Notes: generated by a model not told the origin, from the letters alone. A DNA stretch of 58,494 nucleotides from Mobilicoccus sp032100225 (GCA_032100225.1 DAMDJY010000002.1:1-58494), one strand, 5' to 3'. Numbered from the stretch's first letter, positions 27,289 through 38,021 are shown. Made by a program: numbers and translations.

Positions 27289-27326
27289 CAGGCGGGCGCT
27301 CCTCCCGATGGAGAAGCACCCGCCTG
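27289..27326 (-). terminator. Terminator-like stem downstream of paaZ
   Basis: CAGGCGGGCGCT (27289-27300) pairs with AGCACCCGCCTG (27315-27326), one G-T mismatch, 14-base loop. It lies about 70 bases beyond the paaZ stop and upstream of the usp gene. Confidence 0.6.
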
Positions 27327-27391
27327 ATGCGAGTTGTGCCGTGCCCTGTTTGGCCCTGCGATGCCGAGCCGCTACGCGCTCCGCTGGGAGG

Positions 27392-29500
27392 TCACTCCCC
27401 CGCGGGCGGCCATTCCTTGGCGACGAGGGTGAGCACGTCGTAGGTCGCGACGATGTCACCGTTCTGGTTGTACAGCGTCGTGTCCCAGGCCACCTCGCCG
27501 TACTCGTCGGTGACGCGAGGCGTGATGCGCTTGGCCACCAGCTCGACGCGGATGGAGTCACCGGCGGCGACCGGCGTGATGAACCGCAGGTTGTCGAGGC
27601 CGTAGTTGGCGAGCACCGGGCCCGGGTCGGGGTTGACGAACAGTCCCGCGGCCCAGGAGACCAGCAGGTAGCCGTGCGCCACGATGCCGGGAAAGAACGG
27701 GTTGGCCGCTGCGGCCTCCTCGTCGGTGTGGGCGTAGAACGTGTCACCGGTCTCAGCGGCGAAGGCCGAGATCGCGTCCAGGCTCACCTCGCGCAGGTCC
27801 GAGACGAGGGCGTCGCCGAGGCGCAGGTCGGAGAGCTGCTTGCGGAACGGGTGGATGTTGTCCTCCGTGCCGCCGAACGTCGCGCAGCCGGCCGCCTGCA
27901 TCGGGGCGCCCTTGTGCCAGACCCCCGTGATGGCGGTCAGCATGGCGGGCGACCCCTGGATGGCCGTGCGGTGCATGAAGTGCTTGATCGCGCGGACGCC
28001 ACCGAGCTCCTCGCCGCCACCGGCGCGGCCCGGGCCACCGTGGACCAGGTGCGGGACGGGCGAGCCGTGTCCGGTCGAGGTCTTGGCGTCCTCGCGGTTG
28101 AGGGTCAACACTCGACCGTGGTGCCCGGCGATGCCCGTGACGAGCGTGCGGGCGGCCTCCGGGTCGTTGGTGCAGACGGTGGCCACGAGCGACCCGTCTC
28201 CACGCGCGGCCAGCCGAACGGCGTCGTCGAGGTCCGTGTAGCCGATGACGGAGGTCACCGGGCCGAAGGCCTCGAGGGTGTGCACCGCATCGGCATCGGC
28301 ATCGTCGAACGCGAGGATGACCGGAGACATGAACGCGCCCTGCTCGACGACCTGCGCCGAGCCGGCGACCGTGCGCACCTCGGGGGCATCCAGCGTCCCG
28401 TAGAGACGTCCACCGGCCTCCACCAGGCGTTGCACATCGGCGACGACGGTCTCGCGCTGCTCCAGCGACACGAGCGACCCCATGGTCGTGCCCTCGGCGC
28501 GCGGGTCGCCGAGCACGATCTTGGCGTCGATCTTGCTGCGCACGGCCTGCGCCACCTCGTCGACGCGGTCACGAGGCACGATCACCCGGCGAATGGCGGT
28601 GCACTTCTGCCCCGCCTTGGCCGTGATCTCGACCATCACCGAGGTGATGAACGCGGCGAATTCCGGTGTGTCGGCGGTGGCGTCGGGGCCGAGGATCGCG
28701 CAGTTGAGCGAGTCGGCCTCGGAGATGAATCGGACACCGCCGACCCGCACGTTGTCGTGCGAGCGCAACGCCCGGGCTGTCGCGGCCGAGCCGGTGAAGG
28801 CGACGACATCGCGGAAGTCGAGGGGGTCCAGCACGTCGACCATGTCGCCGGAGACGATCTGCAGGGCACCGTCGGGCACGAGACCCGACTCGATCAGCAT
28901 CCGCACGCAGGCCTCGGCGACGTAGCCGGTCTGCGGTGCGGGCTTGACGATGGTGGGCACACCGGCGATGAAGGCCGGAGCGAACTTCTCGAGCATGCCC
29001 CAGATGGGAAAGTTGAAGGCGTTGATCTGCACGCAGACGCCCGGTAGGGCGGTGAGGACGTGCTCGCCGACGAAACTCCCGTCGCGGGCGAGGACCTCGG
29101 GCGTGCCGTCCTGCACGACGTTGCTGTTGGGCAGTTCGCGGCGGCCCTTGCTCGACATCGTGAACAGCACACCGATGCCGCCGTCGACGTCGATCAGGTT
29201 GTCCCGCTTCGTCGCTCCTGTGCGAAAGCTCACCTCGTAGAGCTCTTCGCGACGCTCCTGGAGGTACTGAGCGAGCTGCTTGCACACCAGGGCGCGCTCG
29301 TGCAGCGTCATCGCCGAGAGAGCGCGGCGCCCCACGGTGCGGGCGTGGTCGACGACCTGGGCGAAGTCGAGGCCGTCGGTGGCGACCCGCGCGACCGGCT
29401 CACCGGTGCTCGCATCGAGGACGGGGCGACCCTCCTCGGTGGCCGGGTTCCACCACGCGTCCATGACATAGCTGGGGACGATGGGTGCTGTCGTCGTCAT
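27392..29500 (-). CDS. paaZ: Bifunctional oxepin-CoA hydrolase / 3-oxo-5,6-dehydrosuberyl-CoA semialdehyde dehydrogenase
   Basis: Opens the oxepin-CoA ring and oxidises the resulting aldehyde. The 702-residue fusion has an aldehyde dehydrogenase domain (about 1-520) with VVAFTGSAATARAL, the catalytic Cys in KAGQKCTAIRR and the general base Glu region FISEADSLN, then a MaoC-type (R)-hydratase domain (about 540-700) with AETGDTFYAHTDEEAA and FFPGIVAHGYLLVSW. Full length for PaaZ. It is the last gene of the minus-strand thiolase-paaH-paaZ operon; the short space to paaH has no terminator. Confidence 0.95.
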   Translation of the reverse strand: MTTTAPIVPSYVMDAWWNPATEEGRPVLDASTGEPVARVATDGLDFAQVVDHARTVGRRALSAMTLHERALVCKQLAQYLQERREELYEVSFRTGATKRDNLIDVDGGIGVLFTMSSKGRRELPNSNVVQDGTPEVLARDGSFVGEHVLTALPGVCVQINAFNFPIWGMLEKFAPAFIAGVPTIVKPAPQTGYVAEACVRMLIESGLVPDGALQIVSGDMVDVLDPLDFRDVVAFTGSAATARALRSHDNVRVGGVRFISEADSLNCAILGPDATADTPEFAAFITSVMVEITAKAGQKCTAIRRVIVPRDRVDEVAQAVRSKIDAKIVLGDPRAEGTTMGSLVSLEQRETVVADVQRLVEAGGRLYGTLDAPEVRTVAGSAQVVEQGAFMSPVILAFDDADADAVHTLEAFGPVTSVIGYTDLDDAVRLAARGDGSLVATVCTNDPEAARTLVTGIAGHHGRVLTLNREDAKTSTGHGSPVPHLVHGGPGRAGGGEELGGVRAIKHFMHRTAIQGSPAMLTAITGVWHKGAPMQAAGCATFGGTEDNIHPFRKQLSDLRLGDALVSDLREVSLDAISAFAAETGDTFYAHTDEEAAAANPFFPGIVAHGYLLVSWAAGLFVNPDPGPVLANYGLDNLRFITPVAAGDSIRVELVAKRITPRVTDEYGEVAWDTTLYNQNGDIVATYDVLTLVAKEWPPAGE

Positions 29501-29548
29501 TCGTTCAGGCTCCCTGATCGGTGGCTCGCGGTCGATGTGGAGGGTGGA

Positions 29549-30397
29549 TCACCAGTCGTAGAAACCGCGGCCGGTCTTACGGCCGAGCTCACCGGCGGCG
29601 ACCTTGTCGCGCAGGATCTGCGGGGGCTCGAAGCGCTCCCCCAGCGTGGAGGCGAGGTACTCGGCGATGCCCAGGCGGACGTCGAGGCCGACGATGTCCG
29701 TGGTCTTCAACGGGCCGCTCGGGTGCTTGTAGCCGAGTTCCATTGCGGCGTCGATGTCGTGGGCGCTCGCGACGCCCTCTTCGACCATCCGCATGGCCTC
29801 GAGCGCGATCGCCACTCCGAGACGGGAGGAGGCGAATCCGGGCGAGTCGGTGACGACGACCGGGGTCTTGGAGACGGCGGCGGTCCAGCCCTTGGCGGCC
29901 TCGACCAGCGCGGGGTCGGTCTTGGCCCCGACGACGATCTCGATGAGCGCGGAGGCCGGCACGGGGTTGAAGAAGTGCAGGCCGATGAAGTTGCCCGGGC
30001 GAGCGAGCCGCTCCGCCAGTGCATCGACGGAGAGCGAGGACGTGTTCGTCGCGAGGGTCGCCGACTCTGAGAGGACGGCCTCGACGGACGTCAGCGTCTC
30101 GACCTTGAGGTCGAAGTCCTCGGGCACGGCCTCGACGACGAGGTCACACCCGGCGAGGTCGCCCATGTCGGTGGTGATGGTCGTCCGCTCGAGGGCGACG
30201 TCGAAGTTGGCCAAATCGCCGCGCTCGACCGACGTGAGCAGGCTGCGCTCGAAGCGCTGTTCGGCGCTCGTGGCCTCAGCGGAATCCCGCTCCACCACGA
30301 CGATCTCGGCACCGTTGATGCAGAACGCGTGGGCGATACCGATCCCCATGCGGCCGCCGCCGACGACACCGACGCGGCGAGGAAGTGCATTCGTCAT
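29549..30397 (-). CDS. paaH: 3-hydroxyacyl-CoA dehydrogenase (3-hydroxyadipyl-CoA dehydrogenase)
   Basis: NAD-dependent oxidation of 3-hydroxyadipyl-CoA in the lower Paa pathway; 282 residues, the single-domain 3-hydroxybutyryl-CoA dehydrogenase type. The Rossmann motif VGVVGGGRMGIGIAHAF is at the N-terminus, NTSSLSVDALAERL and FIGLHFFNPVP follow, and the C-terminal domain has the catalytic His/Glu segment and DSPGFASSRLGVAIALEAM. Ends KTGRGFYDW as usual. The alternative role in butanoyl metabolism is less likely given its position between paaZ and the thiolase. Confidence 0.9.
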   Translation of the reverse strand: MTNALPRRVGVVGGGRMGIGIAHAFCINGAEIVVVERDSAEATSAEQRFERSLLTSVERGDLANFDVALERTTITTDMGDLAGCDLVVEAVPEDFDLKVETLTSVEAVLSESATLATNTSSLSVDALAERLARPGNFIGLHFFNPVPASALIEIVVGAKTDPALVEAAKGWTAAVSKTPVVVTDSPGFASSRLGVAIALEAMRMVEEGVASAHDIDAAMELGYKHPSGPLKTTDIVGLDVRLGIAEYLASTLGERFEPPQILRDKVAAGELGRKTGRGFYDW

Positions 30398-30407
30398 GAG
30401 AGGCCTT

Positions 30408-31619
30408 TCAGACTCGTTCGATCAGCAGGGCGGCGCCCTGACCGACACCGACACACATGGTGGCGAGGCCCTTGGCGGCATTCTCGCGTTCCATGCGGCC
30501 CAGCAGGGTGATCGTGATGCGGGATCCCGAGGATCCGAGCGGGTGCCCGAGGGAGATGGCGCCGCCGTCGCGGTTGATGATGTCGAGATCCAGACCCAGG
30601 CGACGAGCACTGGCCAGGGACTGGCTGGCGAAGGCCTCGTTGAGTTCGACAGCCCCGAGGTCGTCGATGCCCCATCCGGCCATGTCGAGAGCCTTACGGG
30701 TGGCGGGGACCGGGCCGATGCCCATGATCTCCGGCTCGCACCCGGCAGCAGTGCCGGCGACGATGCGGGCGCGCGGTGTCAGACCGAGGCGTTCGACGGC
30801 CTTCTCCGAGGCGACGAGGATCGCCGAGGCGCCGTCGTTGAGGGTCGAGGAGTTGCCCGCCGTGACCACGCTGCCGCCCTTGACCACGGGACGGAGCTTG
30901 GCGAGAACCTCGGTGGTCGTACCCGGCCGGGGGCCTTCGTCGACCTCGACCACGGTCTCGCTCTTGCGGGTGCGCACGGTGACCGGCACGATCTCGTCGG
31001 CGAAGCGGCCCGCCTCGATCGCGGCCGCGGCCAGCGTGTGGGAGCGAACGGCGAATTCGTCGCAGTCCTCGCGAGAGATGCCCTCGACGCGAGCGACCTC
31101 TTCGGCCGTCTCCGGCATCGAGAACGTCATCTTGCCGTCGCGGGAGAGGTCGCCCGTGGCGAACCGCGGGTTGACGAAGCGCCACCCGAGCGAGGTGTCG
31201 AAGATGTCGCCAGGCTTGGCGTAGGCGGTCTCCGGCTTGGCCAGAGCCCACGGCGCACGGGACATCGACTCGACTCCGCCGGCGATGACGATGTCGGCGG
31301 CACCTGCGGCGATCATGTGCGAGGCCATGGTGATGGCCGAGAGACCCGAAGCGCAGAGCCTGTTGACCGTGATGCCCGGAATCGTGACCGGCAGGCCTGC
31401 GAGCAGAGCGGCCATGCGGGCGACGTTGCGGTTCTCCTCCCCGGCGCCGTTGGCGTTACCGAGGATGACCTCGTCCACGGCGGCCGGGTCGATGCCCGTG
31501 CGGGCCATCAATTCGGAGATCACCAGGGCGGCCATGTCGTCGGGCCGGACGCCCGCGAGGGCACCTCCGTACCGTCCCACAGGAGTTCGAACTCCACCGA
31601 CGAGCAGTGCTTGTGCCAC
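30408..31619 (-). CDS. paaJ: Acetyl-CoA acyltransferase (3-oxoadipyl-CoA / 3-oxo-5,6-dehydrosuberyl-CoA thiolase)
   Basis: Thiolase of 403 residues that releases acetyl-CoA in the last steps of phenylacetate breakdown. The acyl-accepting Cys is in INRLCASGL-type motif (VNRLCASGLSAITM, about residue 90), with ELNEAFASQSL and the C-terminal GHPLGSSGSRI and CVGVGQGAAL carrying the second catalytic Cys. It is the first gene of the minus operon; the 5' region holds a PaaR box shared with paaI. Assignment as PaaJ rather than a general thiolase rests on this context. Confidence 0.88.
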   Translation of the reverse strand: MAQALLVGGVRTPVGRYGGALAGVRPDDMAALVISELMARTGIDPAAVDEVILGNANGAGEENRNVARMAALLAGLPVTIPGITVNRLCASGLSAITMASHMIAAGAADIVIAGGVESMSRAPWALAKPETAYAKPGDIFDTSLGWRFVNPRFATGDLSRDGKMTFSMPETAEEVARVEGISREDCDEFAVRSHTLAAAAIEAGRFADEIVPVTVRTRKSETVVEVDEGPRPGTTTEVLAKLRPVVKGGSVVTAGNSSTLNDGASAILVASEKAVERLGLTPRARIVAGTAAGCEPEIMGIGPVPATRKALDMAGWGIDDLGAVELNEAFASQSLASARRLGLDLDIINRDGGAISLGHPLGSSGSRITITLLGRMERENAAKGLATMCVGVGQGAALLIERV

Positions 31620-31721
31620 GCGAGGCCCCTTTGCGCTCGGATGCTGGGTCGTCGACCGGTGTGGGGGGCGGACCGCTTCGCGCCGCAGAGGGAGAAGAAT
31701 CAGGTGCCGCCATCACGAATT

Positions 31722-31735
31722 ACCGACCGTCCGGT
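31722..31735. promoter_or_regulatory. PaaR-type operator between paaJ and paaI
   Basis: ACCG-AC-CG-TC-CGGT, an exact match to the core ACCGNNCGNNCGGT, lies in the 215-bp divergent region between the thiolase and paaI. A plus-strand TAGACT (31740-31745) is a -10 candidate just past it. The same motif with two changes is at 25465-25482. Confidence 0.65.
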
Positions 31736-31834
31736 CACCTAGACTTCCACGGTGGCGTGCGGTGGTCAACCTTCGCACCGGCCCCGTGCCGAGGCTCCGA
31801 TCTGCCACGTAGACAGACGCGAAGGAGCGTGCTC

Positions 31835-32323
31835 ATGGTCGACGATCCGGTGACCCCTGACCTGTCGGCCTTCGGTCCGGAGGTCGAGAACGCACGCGAC
31901 ATGTGGGCGGGTGACCCCGCGTCCTACACGCTCGGCATCACGGCCGTGCAGGTCGACCTGCGCGAGCCGGGCCCGTCCTCGATCGACGGACGCCCGCTCG
32001 GTCACGCCATCGCGCGGATGACCGTCGACGAGCGCATGGTCAACGGTCACGACATCTGCCACGGCGGGTACATGTTCGTCTTCGCCGACTCCGCGTTCGC
32101 CCTCGCGTGCAACGCCTCGGGGCGCCCCACCGTCGCCGCCGGCTGTGACATCGACTTTCTCGAACCCGTTCGCATCGGCGACGTCCTCGTCGCCGAGGCC
32201 ACCGAACGCATCGTGCGCGGACGCAGCGGCATCACCGACGTCACCGTCACCCGTGAGTCCGACCAGCGGGTGGTCGCCGAATTCCGTGGCCGCTCACGCG
32301 CACTGCCGCCGCCCCGCTCGTAA
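31835..32323 (+). CDS. paaI: Hydroxyphenylacetyl-CoA-type hotdog thioesterase
   Basis: Hotdog-fold acyl-CoA thioesterase of 162 residues, thought to rescue CoA from dead-end phenylacetate intermediates. The family signature VNGHDICHGGYMFVFADSAF (residues about 68-87) and PTVAAGCDIDFLEPV are present. ATG 31835 has AAGGAG seven bases upstream. It diverges from the thiolase and precedes paaK by 119 bases of pyrimidine-rich sequence without obvious signals, so the two may be cotranscribed under PaaR. Confidence 0.88.
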   Translation: MVDDPVTPDLSAFGPEVENARDMWAGDPASYTLGITAVQVDLREPGPSSIDGRPLGHAIARMTVDERMVNGHDICHGGYMFVFADSAFALACNASGRPTVAAGCDIDFLEPVRIGDVLVAEATERIVRGRSGITDVTVTRESDQRVVAEFRGRSRALPPPRS

Positions 32324-32442
32324 TCTGCCCTGATCCGCCCGTTCCGGGTCCCACCTCCGCGCTCCCGCACTCCCCCTCCCCCAGCTCCACCCGTCGTCGA
32401 CCGCTTCGCTCGTCCCCGACGCCCGTTCAAAGGAGAACGTCC

Positions 32443-33774
<1,332 letters not shown>

Positions 33775-33783
33775 GTCGAGAAC

Positions 33784-33815
33784 CCCGCCCGGACGGATCC
33801 GTCTGTCCGGGCGGG
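33784..33815 (+). terminator. Terminator after paaK
   Basis: CCCGCCCGGAC (33784-33794) and GTCCGGGCGGG (33805-33815) form a perfect 11-bp G+C stem with a 10-base loop ten bases past the paaK stop. Confidence 0.8.
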
Positions 33816-33847
33816 CTGTGTTCAGGCAGGTCCGGCATGCTGACGTC

Positions 33848-34456
33848 ATGAGCCTGCCGCGCCCACGTACTGCCACCTCGCTGACGCCTGCCACGACGCC
33901 CTGGTCGAGACGAGTGCTGCCGGTCCTCGCGATGATCGCGCTGATGTGGCTGGTGGAGATCGTCGATGCGGTGACGCCGTTCTCGCTCGACATGTTCGGC
34001 ATCCGCCCCCGCGACGTCGATCACCTGGCCGGGATCGCGCTCAGCCCGTTCCTGCACGGCGGTTTCGGGCACCTCATCGCGAACACGACGGCGCTGATCG
34101 TCCTCGGGCCATTGATGGCCATCGCCACCCGACACCTGTGGAGCGTGACCGCCGGCGTCATCCTCATCGGCGGGCTGGCTGTCTGGCTCACCGGCGCGCC
34201 TCACAGCGTCCACATCGGCGCGAGCGGACTCGTCTACGGCTACGCAGCGTTCCTCGCCGTGTACGGATTCGTCGCGCGCCACCTCAAGACGGCCCTGGTC
34301 GGATTGCTCGTCATCGCCCTGTACGGCTCGATGCTCTGGGGCGTTCTTCCGCTGAACGCCGGCGTCTCCTGGCAGGGCCACCTCTTCGGCGGACTCGCGG
34401 GCGCATGGCTCGCCTGGCTCCTCGGCCGCCGCGATCGGCGGCCCCACACCCTCTGA
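33848..34456 (+). CDS. Rhomboid-family intramembrane serine protease
   Basis: A 202-residue polytopic membrane protein with about six helices. The catalytic Ser is in IGASGLVYGYAAF and the His in SWQGHLFGGLAGAWLAW, the rhomboid dyad; the helix-2 asparagine/histidine region is HGGFGHLIANTTALI. ATG 33848 gives a short basic N-terminus before the first helix. Natural substrates are unknown. It stands alone between the paaK terminator and the acyl-CoA carboxylase. Confidence 0.88.
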   Translation: MSLPRPRTATSLTPATTPWSRRVLPVLAMIALMWLVEIVDAVTPFSLDMFGIRPRDVDHLAGIALSPFLHGGFGHLIANTTALIVLGPLMAIATRHLWSVTAGVILIGGLAVWLTGAPHSVHIGASGLVYGYAAFLAVYGFVARHLKTALVGLLVIALYGSMLWGVLPLNAGVSWQGHLFGGLAGAWLAWLLGRRDRRPHTL

Positions 34457-34582
34457 TCCGCGCGACTGCGGACACCATTGACTCTGAACCTGAATTCGGA
34501 TTCACTTTCGGCACCAACCATCCCGGCCCCGAGCGGCAACGCCCGGAGTGCCACGCCGACCCCTTCAACGAGCGGGGAATCC

Positions 34583-37500
34583 GTGACCACCGTCCTCATC
34601 GCAAACCGCGGAGAGATCGCCGTCCGCATCGAGCGGGCCGCAGCCGCCCTCGGGATGCGCAGCGTCGCCGTGTTCACCAAGGCCGAGCGGGACGCGCCGC
34701 ACACGCGCCTCGCCGACGAGGCGCACCTCCTCCCCGGCGAGGGCGCAGCGGCGTACCTCTCGGCGGAGTCCCTCGTGCGAACGGGCGTCGACGCCGGTTG
34801 TGACGTCGTCGCGCCGGGGTACGGGTTCCTCTCGGAGAACTCCGGATTCGCTCGCGCCTGCGAGGAGGCCGGTCTGCGCTTCGCCGGCCCGACGCCGCTG
34901 CAGCTCGACCTGTTCGGCGACAAGGCGAAGGCCCGTGACCTCGCTGTGGAACACGGTGTTCCCGTCCTCCCGGCGACTCCTGGCCCCGCCACACTCGACG
35001 AGGCCCAGTCCTTTCTGGCCGAGCACGGTCGTGACGGCGTGGTCGTCAAGGCCATCGCGGGCGGCGGAGGGCGCGGCATGCGCGTCGTCACCGACCCCGC
35101 CGATCTGCCCGAGGCGTACGCGCGGGCTTCGTCGGAGGCACTGCGCGCTTTCGGTGACGGCGCCGTCTACGTCGAGCGGCTCGTCGCCGCAGCCAGGCAT
35201 GTCGAGGCTCAGATCCTCGGTGACGGAACGGGCGCGGTCGTCCATCTGCACGACCGCGACTGCTCCCTGCAACGCCGGCACCAGAAGCTCATCGAGATGG
35301 CCCCCGCGCCCGCCCTCCCGGCCGCCACCCGCGCAGGCATCCTCGAGGCCGCGGTGCGGATGGCAGCCGCGCGTCACTACCGCGGCCTCGGCACGTTCGA
35401 GTTCCTCGTGGACGCAGTGACCAGCGAGTTCGTCTTCATCGAGGCCAACCCGCGCCTTCAGGTCGAGCACACGGTGACCGAGCAGATCACCGGGCTCGAC
35501 CTCGTTGCCCTGAGCCTGCGCGTCGCGACGGGCACGACCCTCGCGGACCTTCGCCTCACCCAGGACACGGTGCCCGCGCCGCGCGGCATCGCCGTGCAGG
35601 CGCGCGTCAACGCCGAGACCCTTCTGGCCGACGGATCCGTCCGGCCCTCGCACGGTCGGCTTGACGGCCTGGCACTCCCCGCCGGGCCCGGCACCCGCGT
35701 GGACACCGGGGTCGCTCCCGGAGGGCTCGTCGGTGGCGACTTCGACTCCCTCCTCGCCAAGGTCGTCACCCACACCACCGAGGCGGTGGGCGGGATGCCC
35801 GGAGATGACTCCGACGACGCCGCAGCGCTCCTGCCCGCGGCCCTCGACGGGACCCGACGGGCCCTTCGCGGGCTCGCCACCGGCAGTGTCGCGACGAACG
35901 CGGGCCTGCTCACCGCGATCCTCGATCACCCCCACGTCCGCGCCGGTGCGGCCACGACCCGTTTCGTCGACACCCACCTCGCCGAACTCCTCCCGGCCGA
36001 CGGGGCCGAGACGTGCACCGGCGACACCGACATCGACCAGGGAGATGACGCCGTCGTCGCCACTCCCCTGACCGGCACACTCGTCGACGTCACCGTCACC
36101 CCCGGCGACACCGTGCGGCGCGGCCAGGTCGTCGCCGTGGTCGAAGCGATGAAGATGGAACATCCCCTCGCTGCCGAGGCCGCGGGCACGGTCCGCGAGG
36201 TTCGCGCCCACCCCGGAGACGCCCTGGACGCGGGCGCCACGGTCGTCCTCCTCGAGGTCGACAAGACCGCGGATCACGACGCCGTCGACGACGCCGTACA
36301 GGATCTCGACGAGGTCCGCGGCGACCTGGCAGCCCTGCGAGAACGGTTGGCGTACACCGCCGATGCCGCCCGCCCGGAGGCCATCGCCAAGCGGCACGCG
36401 AAGAGCATGCGCACCGCCCGGGAGAACCTCGACGACCTCCTCGACCCCGGCAGCCTCCACGAATACGGAGGCCTCGCCGTCGCCGCACAGCGGCGTCGTA
36501 AGTCGATGGCCGAGCTCGTCGCCACCACGCCTGCCGACGGCATCGTCACCGGCGTCGGCCGTATCGGCGCCGACCTGTTCGGGCCGGAGGCGAGTCGAGT
36601 GGCCGTCCTCGCCTACGACTACACGGTTTTGGCGGGCACGCAAGGGTACCTCAACCACAAGAAGACCGACCGGCTGCTCCACCTCGCCCTCGAGCAGCAG
36701 CTCCCCGTCGTCCTGTTCGCCGAGGGCGGCGGTGGACGCCCCGGGGACACCGACTCGACCAGCGCCTCCGGCCTCGACGTGCCGACGTTCGCCGCGATGG
36801 GCGCCCTGTCCGGAACGGTCCCGACCATCGGTATCGCCGCCGGTCGGTGCTTCGCCGGAAACGCGGCCTTGCTCGGCTGCTGCGACGTGGTCATCGCCAC
36901 CGCGGACTCCACCATCGGGATGGGCGGGCCCGCGATGATCGCCGGCGGCGGCCTCGGGACGTACGCGCCGGACGAGGTCGGCCCGATCTCCGTGCAGGGC
37001 GCGAACGGCGTCGTCGATGTCGCCGTCGCCGACGAGGCGGAGGCCGTCGACGTGGCGCGCCGGTATCTGTCGTACACGCAGGGCGACACCCCCGACTGGG
37101 AGGCCCACGACCAGCGACGCCTGCGATTCGTCGTCCCCGAGAACCGCGTGCGGGCCTACGACGTGCGCGAAGCGGTCCATCTGCTGTCGGACGTCGATTC
37201 CGTCCTCGAGCTGCGGGCCGGTTTCGGCACCGGCGTCATCACCGCCTTCGCCCGCATCGAGGGGCGCCCGGTCGCGATGGTCGCCAACGACCCGCGCCAA
37301 CTGGGCGGAGCCATCGACCGCGACGCCGCCGACAAGCTCGCCCGGTTCCTGCGCCTCGCCGACTCCTACGGCCTGCCCGTCGTCTCCCTCTGCGACACAC
37401 CGGGATTCATGGTCGGCCCCGACGCCGAGCGAACCGCGACCGTGCGGCACTTCTCCCGACTCTTCGTCACCGGCGCGCACTTACGCGTGCCGGTGCTCAC

Positions 37501-37855
37501 CGTCGTCCTGCGCAAGGCCTACGGACTCGGGGCCATGGCGATGGCCGGAGGCGCCTTCGTCGCAGGAGCGGCGACGGTGGCGTGGCCCACGGGTGAAGTC
37601 GGTGGCATGGGGCTCGAGGGCGCAGTCCGCCTCGGGTTTGCCAAAGAACTCGCCGCCGTCGAGGACCCGGTCGAGCGACAACAGCTCTTCGACACCCTCC
37701 TCGCCGATCTCTACGAGCGCGGCCGGGCCGTCAACGCCGCTGCCGTCGCCGAGATCGACGCCGTCGTCGACCCCGTCGACACCCGCTCCTGGATCACGAC
37801 GACGCTCCCACCCCGTACTCCCCAGGGACGCCCCGGCTTCGTCGACACCTGGTGA
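34583..37855 (+). CDS. Single-chain biotin-dependent acyl-CoA carboxylase (BC-BCCP-CT fusion)
   Basis: One polypeptide of 1090 residues carrying all parts of an acyl-CoA carboxylase. Biotin carboxylase (about 1-450): TTVLIANRGEIAVRI, the glycine loop KAIAGGGGRGMRV and FIEANPRLQVEHTVTE. Biotinyl domain: EAMKM with Lys524. Carboxyltransferase (about 600-1090): YTVLAGTQGYLNHKKTDRLL, GRCFAGNAALLGCCD, and FMVGPDAE with VVLRKAYGLGAMAM, the CoA/biotin oxyanion sites. This matches the long-chain acyl-CoA carboxylase (LCC) architecture known from mycobacteria. The frame begins at TTG 34478, but GTG 34583 fits the family N-terminus and has GCGGGGA upstream. Substrate is not visible; the acyl-CoA ligase downstream suggests a fatty or dicarboxylic acyl-CoA. 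Confidence 0.9.
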   Translation: MTTVLIANRGEIAVRIERAAAALGMRSVAVFTKAERDAPHTRLADEAHLLPGEGAAAYLSAESLVRTGVDAGCDVVAPGYGFLSENSGFARACEEAGLRFAGPTPLQLDLFGDKAKARDLAVEHGVPVLPATPGPATLDEAQSFLAEHGRDGVVVKAIAGGGGRGMRVVTDPADLPEAYARASSEALRAFGDGAVYVERLVAAARHVEAQILGDGTGAVVHLHDRDCSLQRRHQKLIEMAPAPALPAATRAGILEAAVRMAAARHYRGLGTFEFLVDAVTSEFVFIEANPRLQVEHTVTEQITGLDLVALSLRVATGTTLADLRLTQDTVPAPRGIAVQARVNAETLLADGSVRPSHGRLDGLALPAGPGTRVDTGVAPGGLVGGDFDSLLAKVVTHTTEAVGGMPGDDSDDAAALLPAALDGTRRALRGLATGSVATNAGLLTAILDHPHVRAGAATTRFVDTHLAELLPADGAETCTGDTDIDQGDDAVVATPLTGTLVDVTVTPGDTVRRGQVVAVVEAMKMEHPLAAEAAGTVREVRAHPGDALDAGATVVLLEVDKTADHDAVDDAVQDLDEVRGDLAALRERLAYTADAARPEAIAKRHAKSMRTARENLDDLLDPGSLHEYGGLAVAAQRRRKSMAELVATTPADGIVTGVGRIGADLFGPEASRVAVLAYDYTVLAGTQGYLNHKKTDRLLHLALEQQLPVVLFAEGGGGRPGDTDSTSASGLDVPTFAAMGALSGTVPTIGIAAGRCFAGNAALLGCCDVVIATADSTIGMGGPAMIAGGGLGTYAPDEVGPISVQGANGVVDVAVADEAEAVDVARRYLSYTQGDTPDWEAHDQRRLRFVVPENRVRAYDVREAVHLLSDVDSVLELRAGFGTGVITAFARIEGRPVAMVANDPRQLGGAIDRDAADKLARFLRLADSYGLPVVSLCDTPGFMVGPDAERTATVRHFSRLFVTGAHLRVPVLTVVLRKAYGLGAMAMAGGAFVAGAATVAWPTGEVGGMGLEGAVRLGFAKELAAVEDPVERQQLFDTLLADLYERGRAVNAAAVAEIDAVVDPVDTRSWITTTLPPRTPQGRPGFVDTW

Positions 37856-37905
37856 GCCCAGCACCTGGTGAGCCCGGCGCCCACGCGCGCCACGACGATT
37901 CGCCC

Positions 37906-37965
37906 TCACCGACCAACCGGCCGGCCAGCATCTACCGACCGACCGACCGGCCGACCAACCGGCAC
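37906..37965. repeat. ACCG-rich direct repeats upstream of the acyl-CoA ligase
   Basis: CCGACCAACCGG occurs at 37909-37920 and 37951-37962, and four tandem ACCG units lie between at 37934-37949. One register, ACCG-AC-CG-AC-CGGC at 37938-37951, differs from the PaaR core by one base. It may be an operator or simple-sequence slippage. Confidence 0.5.
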
Positions 37966-38021
37966 CCACTCGATCGACGACGTACTCCGCCCGCTCCCCC
38001 ATCGCGACCCGAGGAGTTTCC

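Noticed and set aside
34565..37480. 971-residue antisense frame opposite the acyl-CoA carboxylase
   Set aside because: High G+C content keeps antisense frames open; its residues are Gly/Arg/Asp/Val-rich with no domain, while the plus strand carries a complete, motif-rich enzyme.
37906..37965. Possible CRISPR-like array
   Set aside because: Repeats are only 4-12 bases with irregular spacing and there are no cas genes anywhere in the window.
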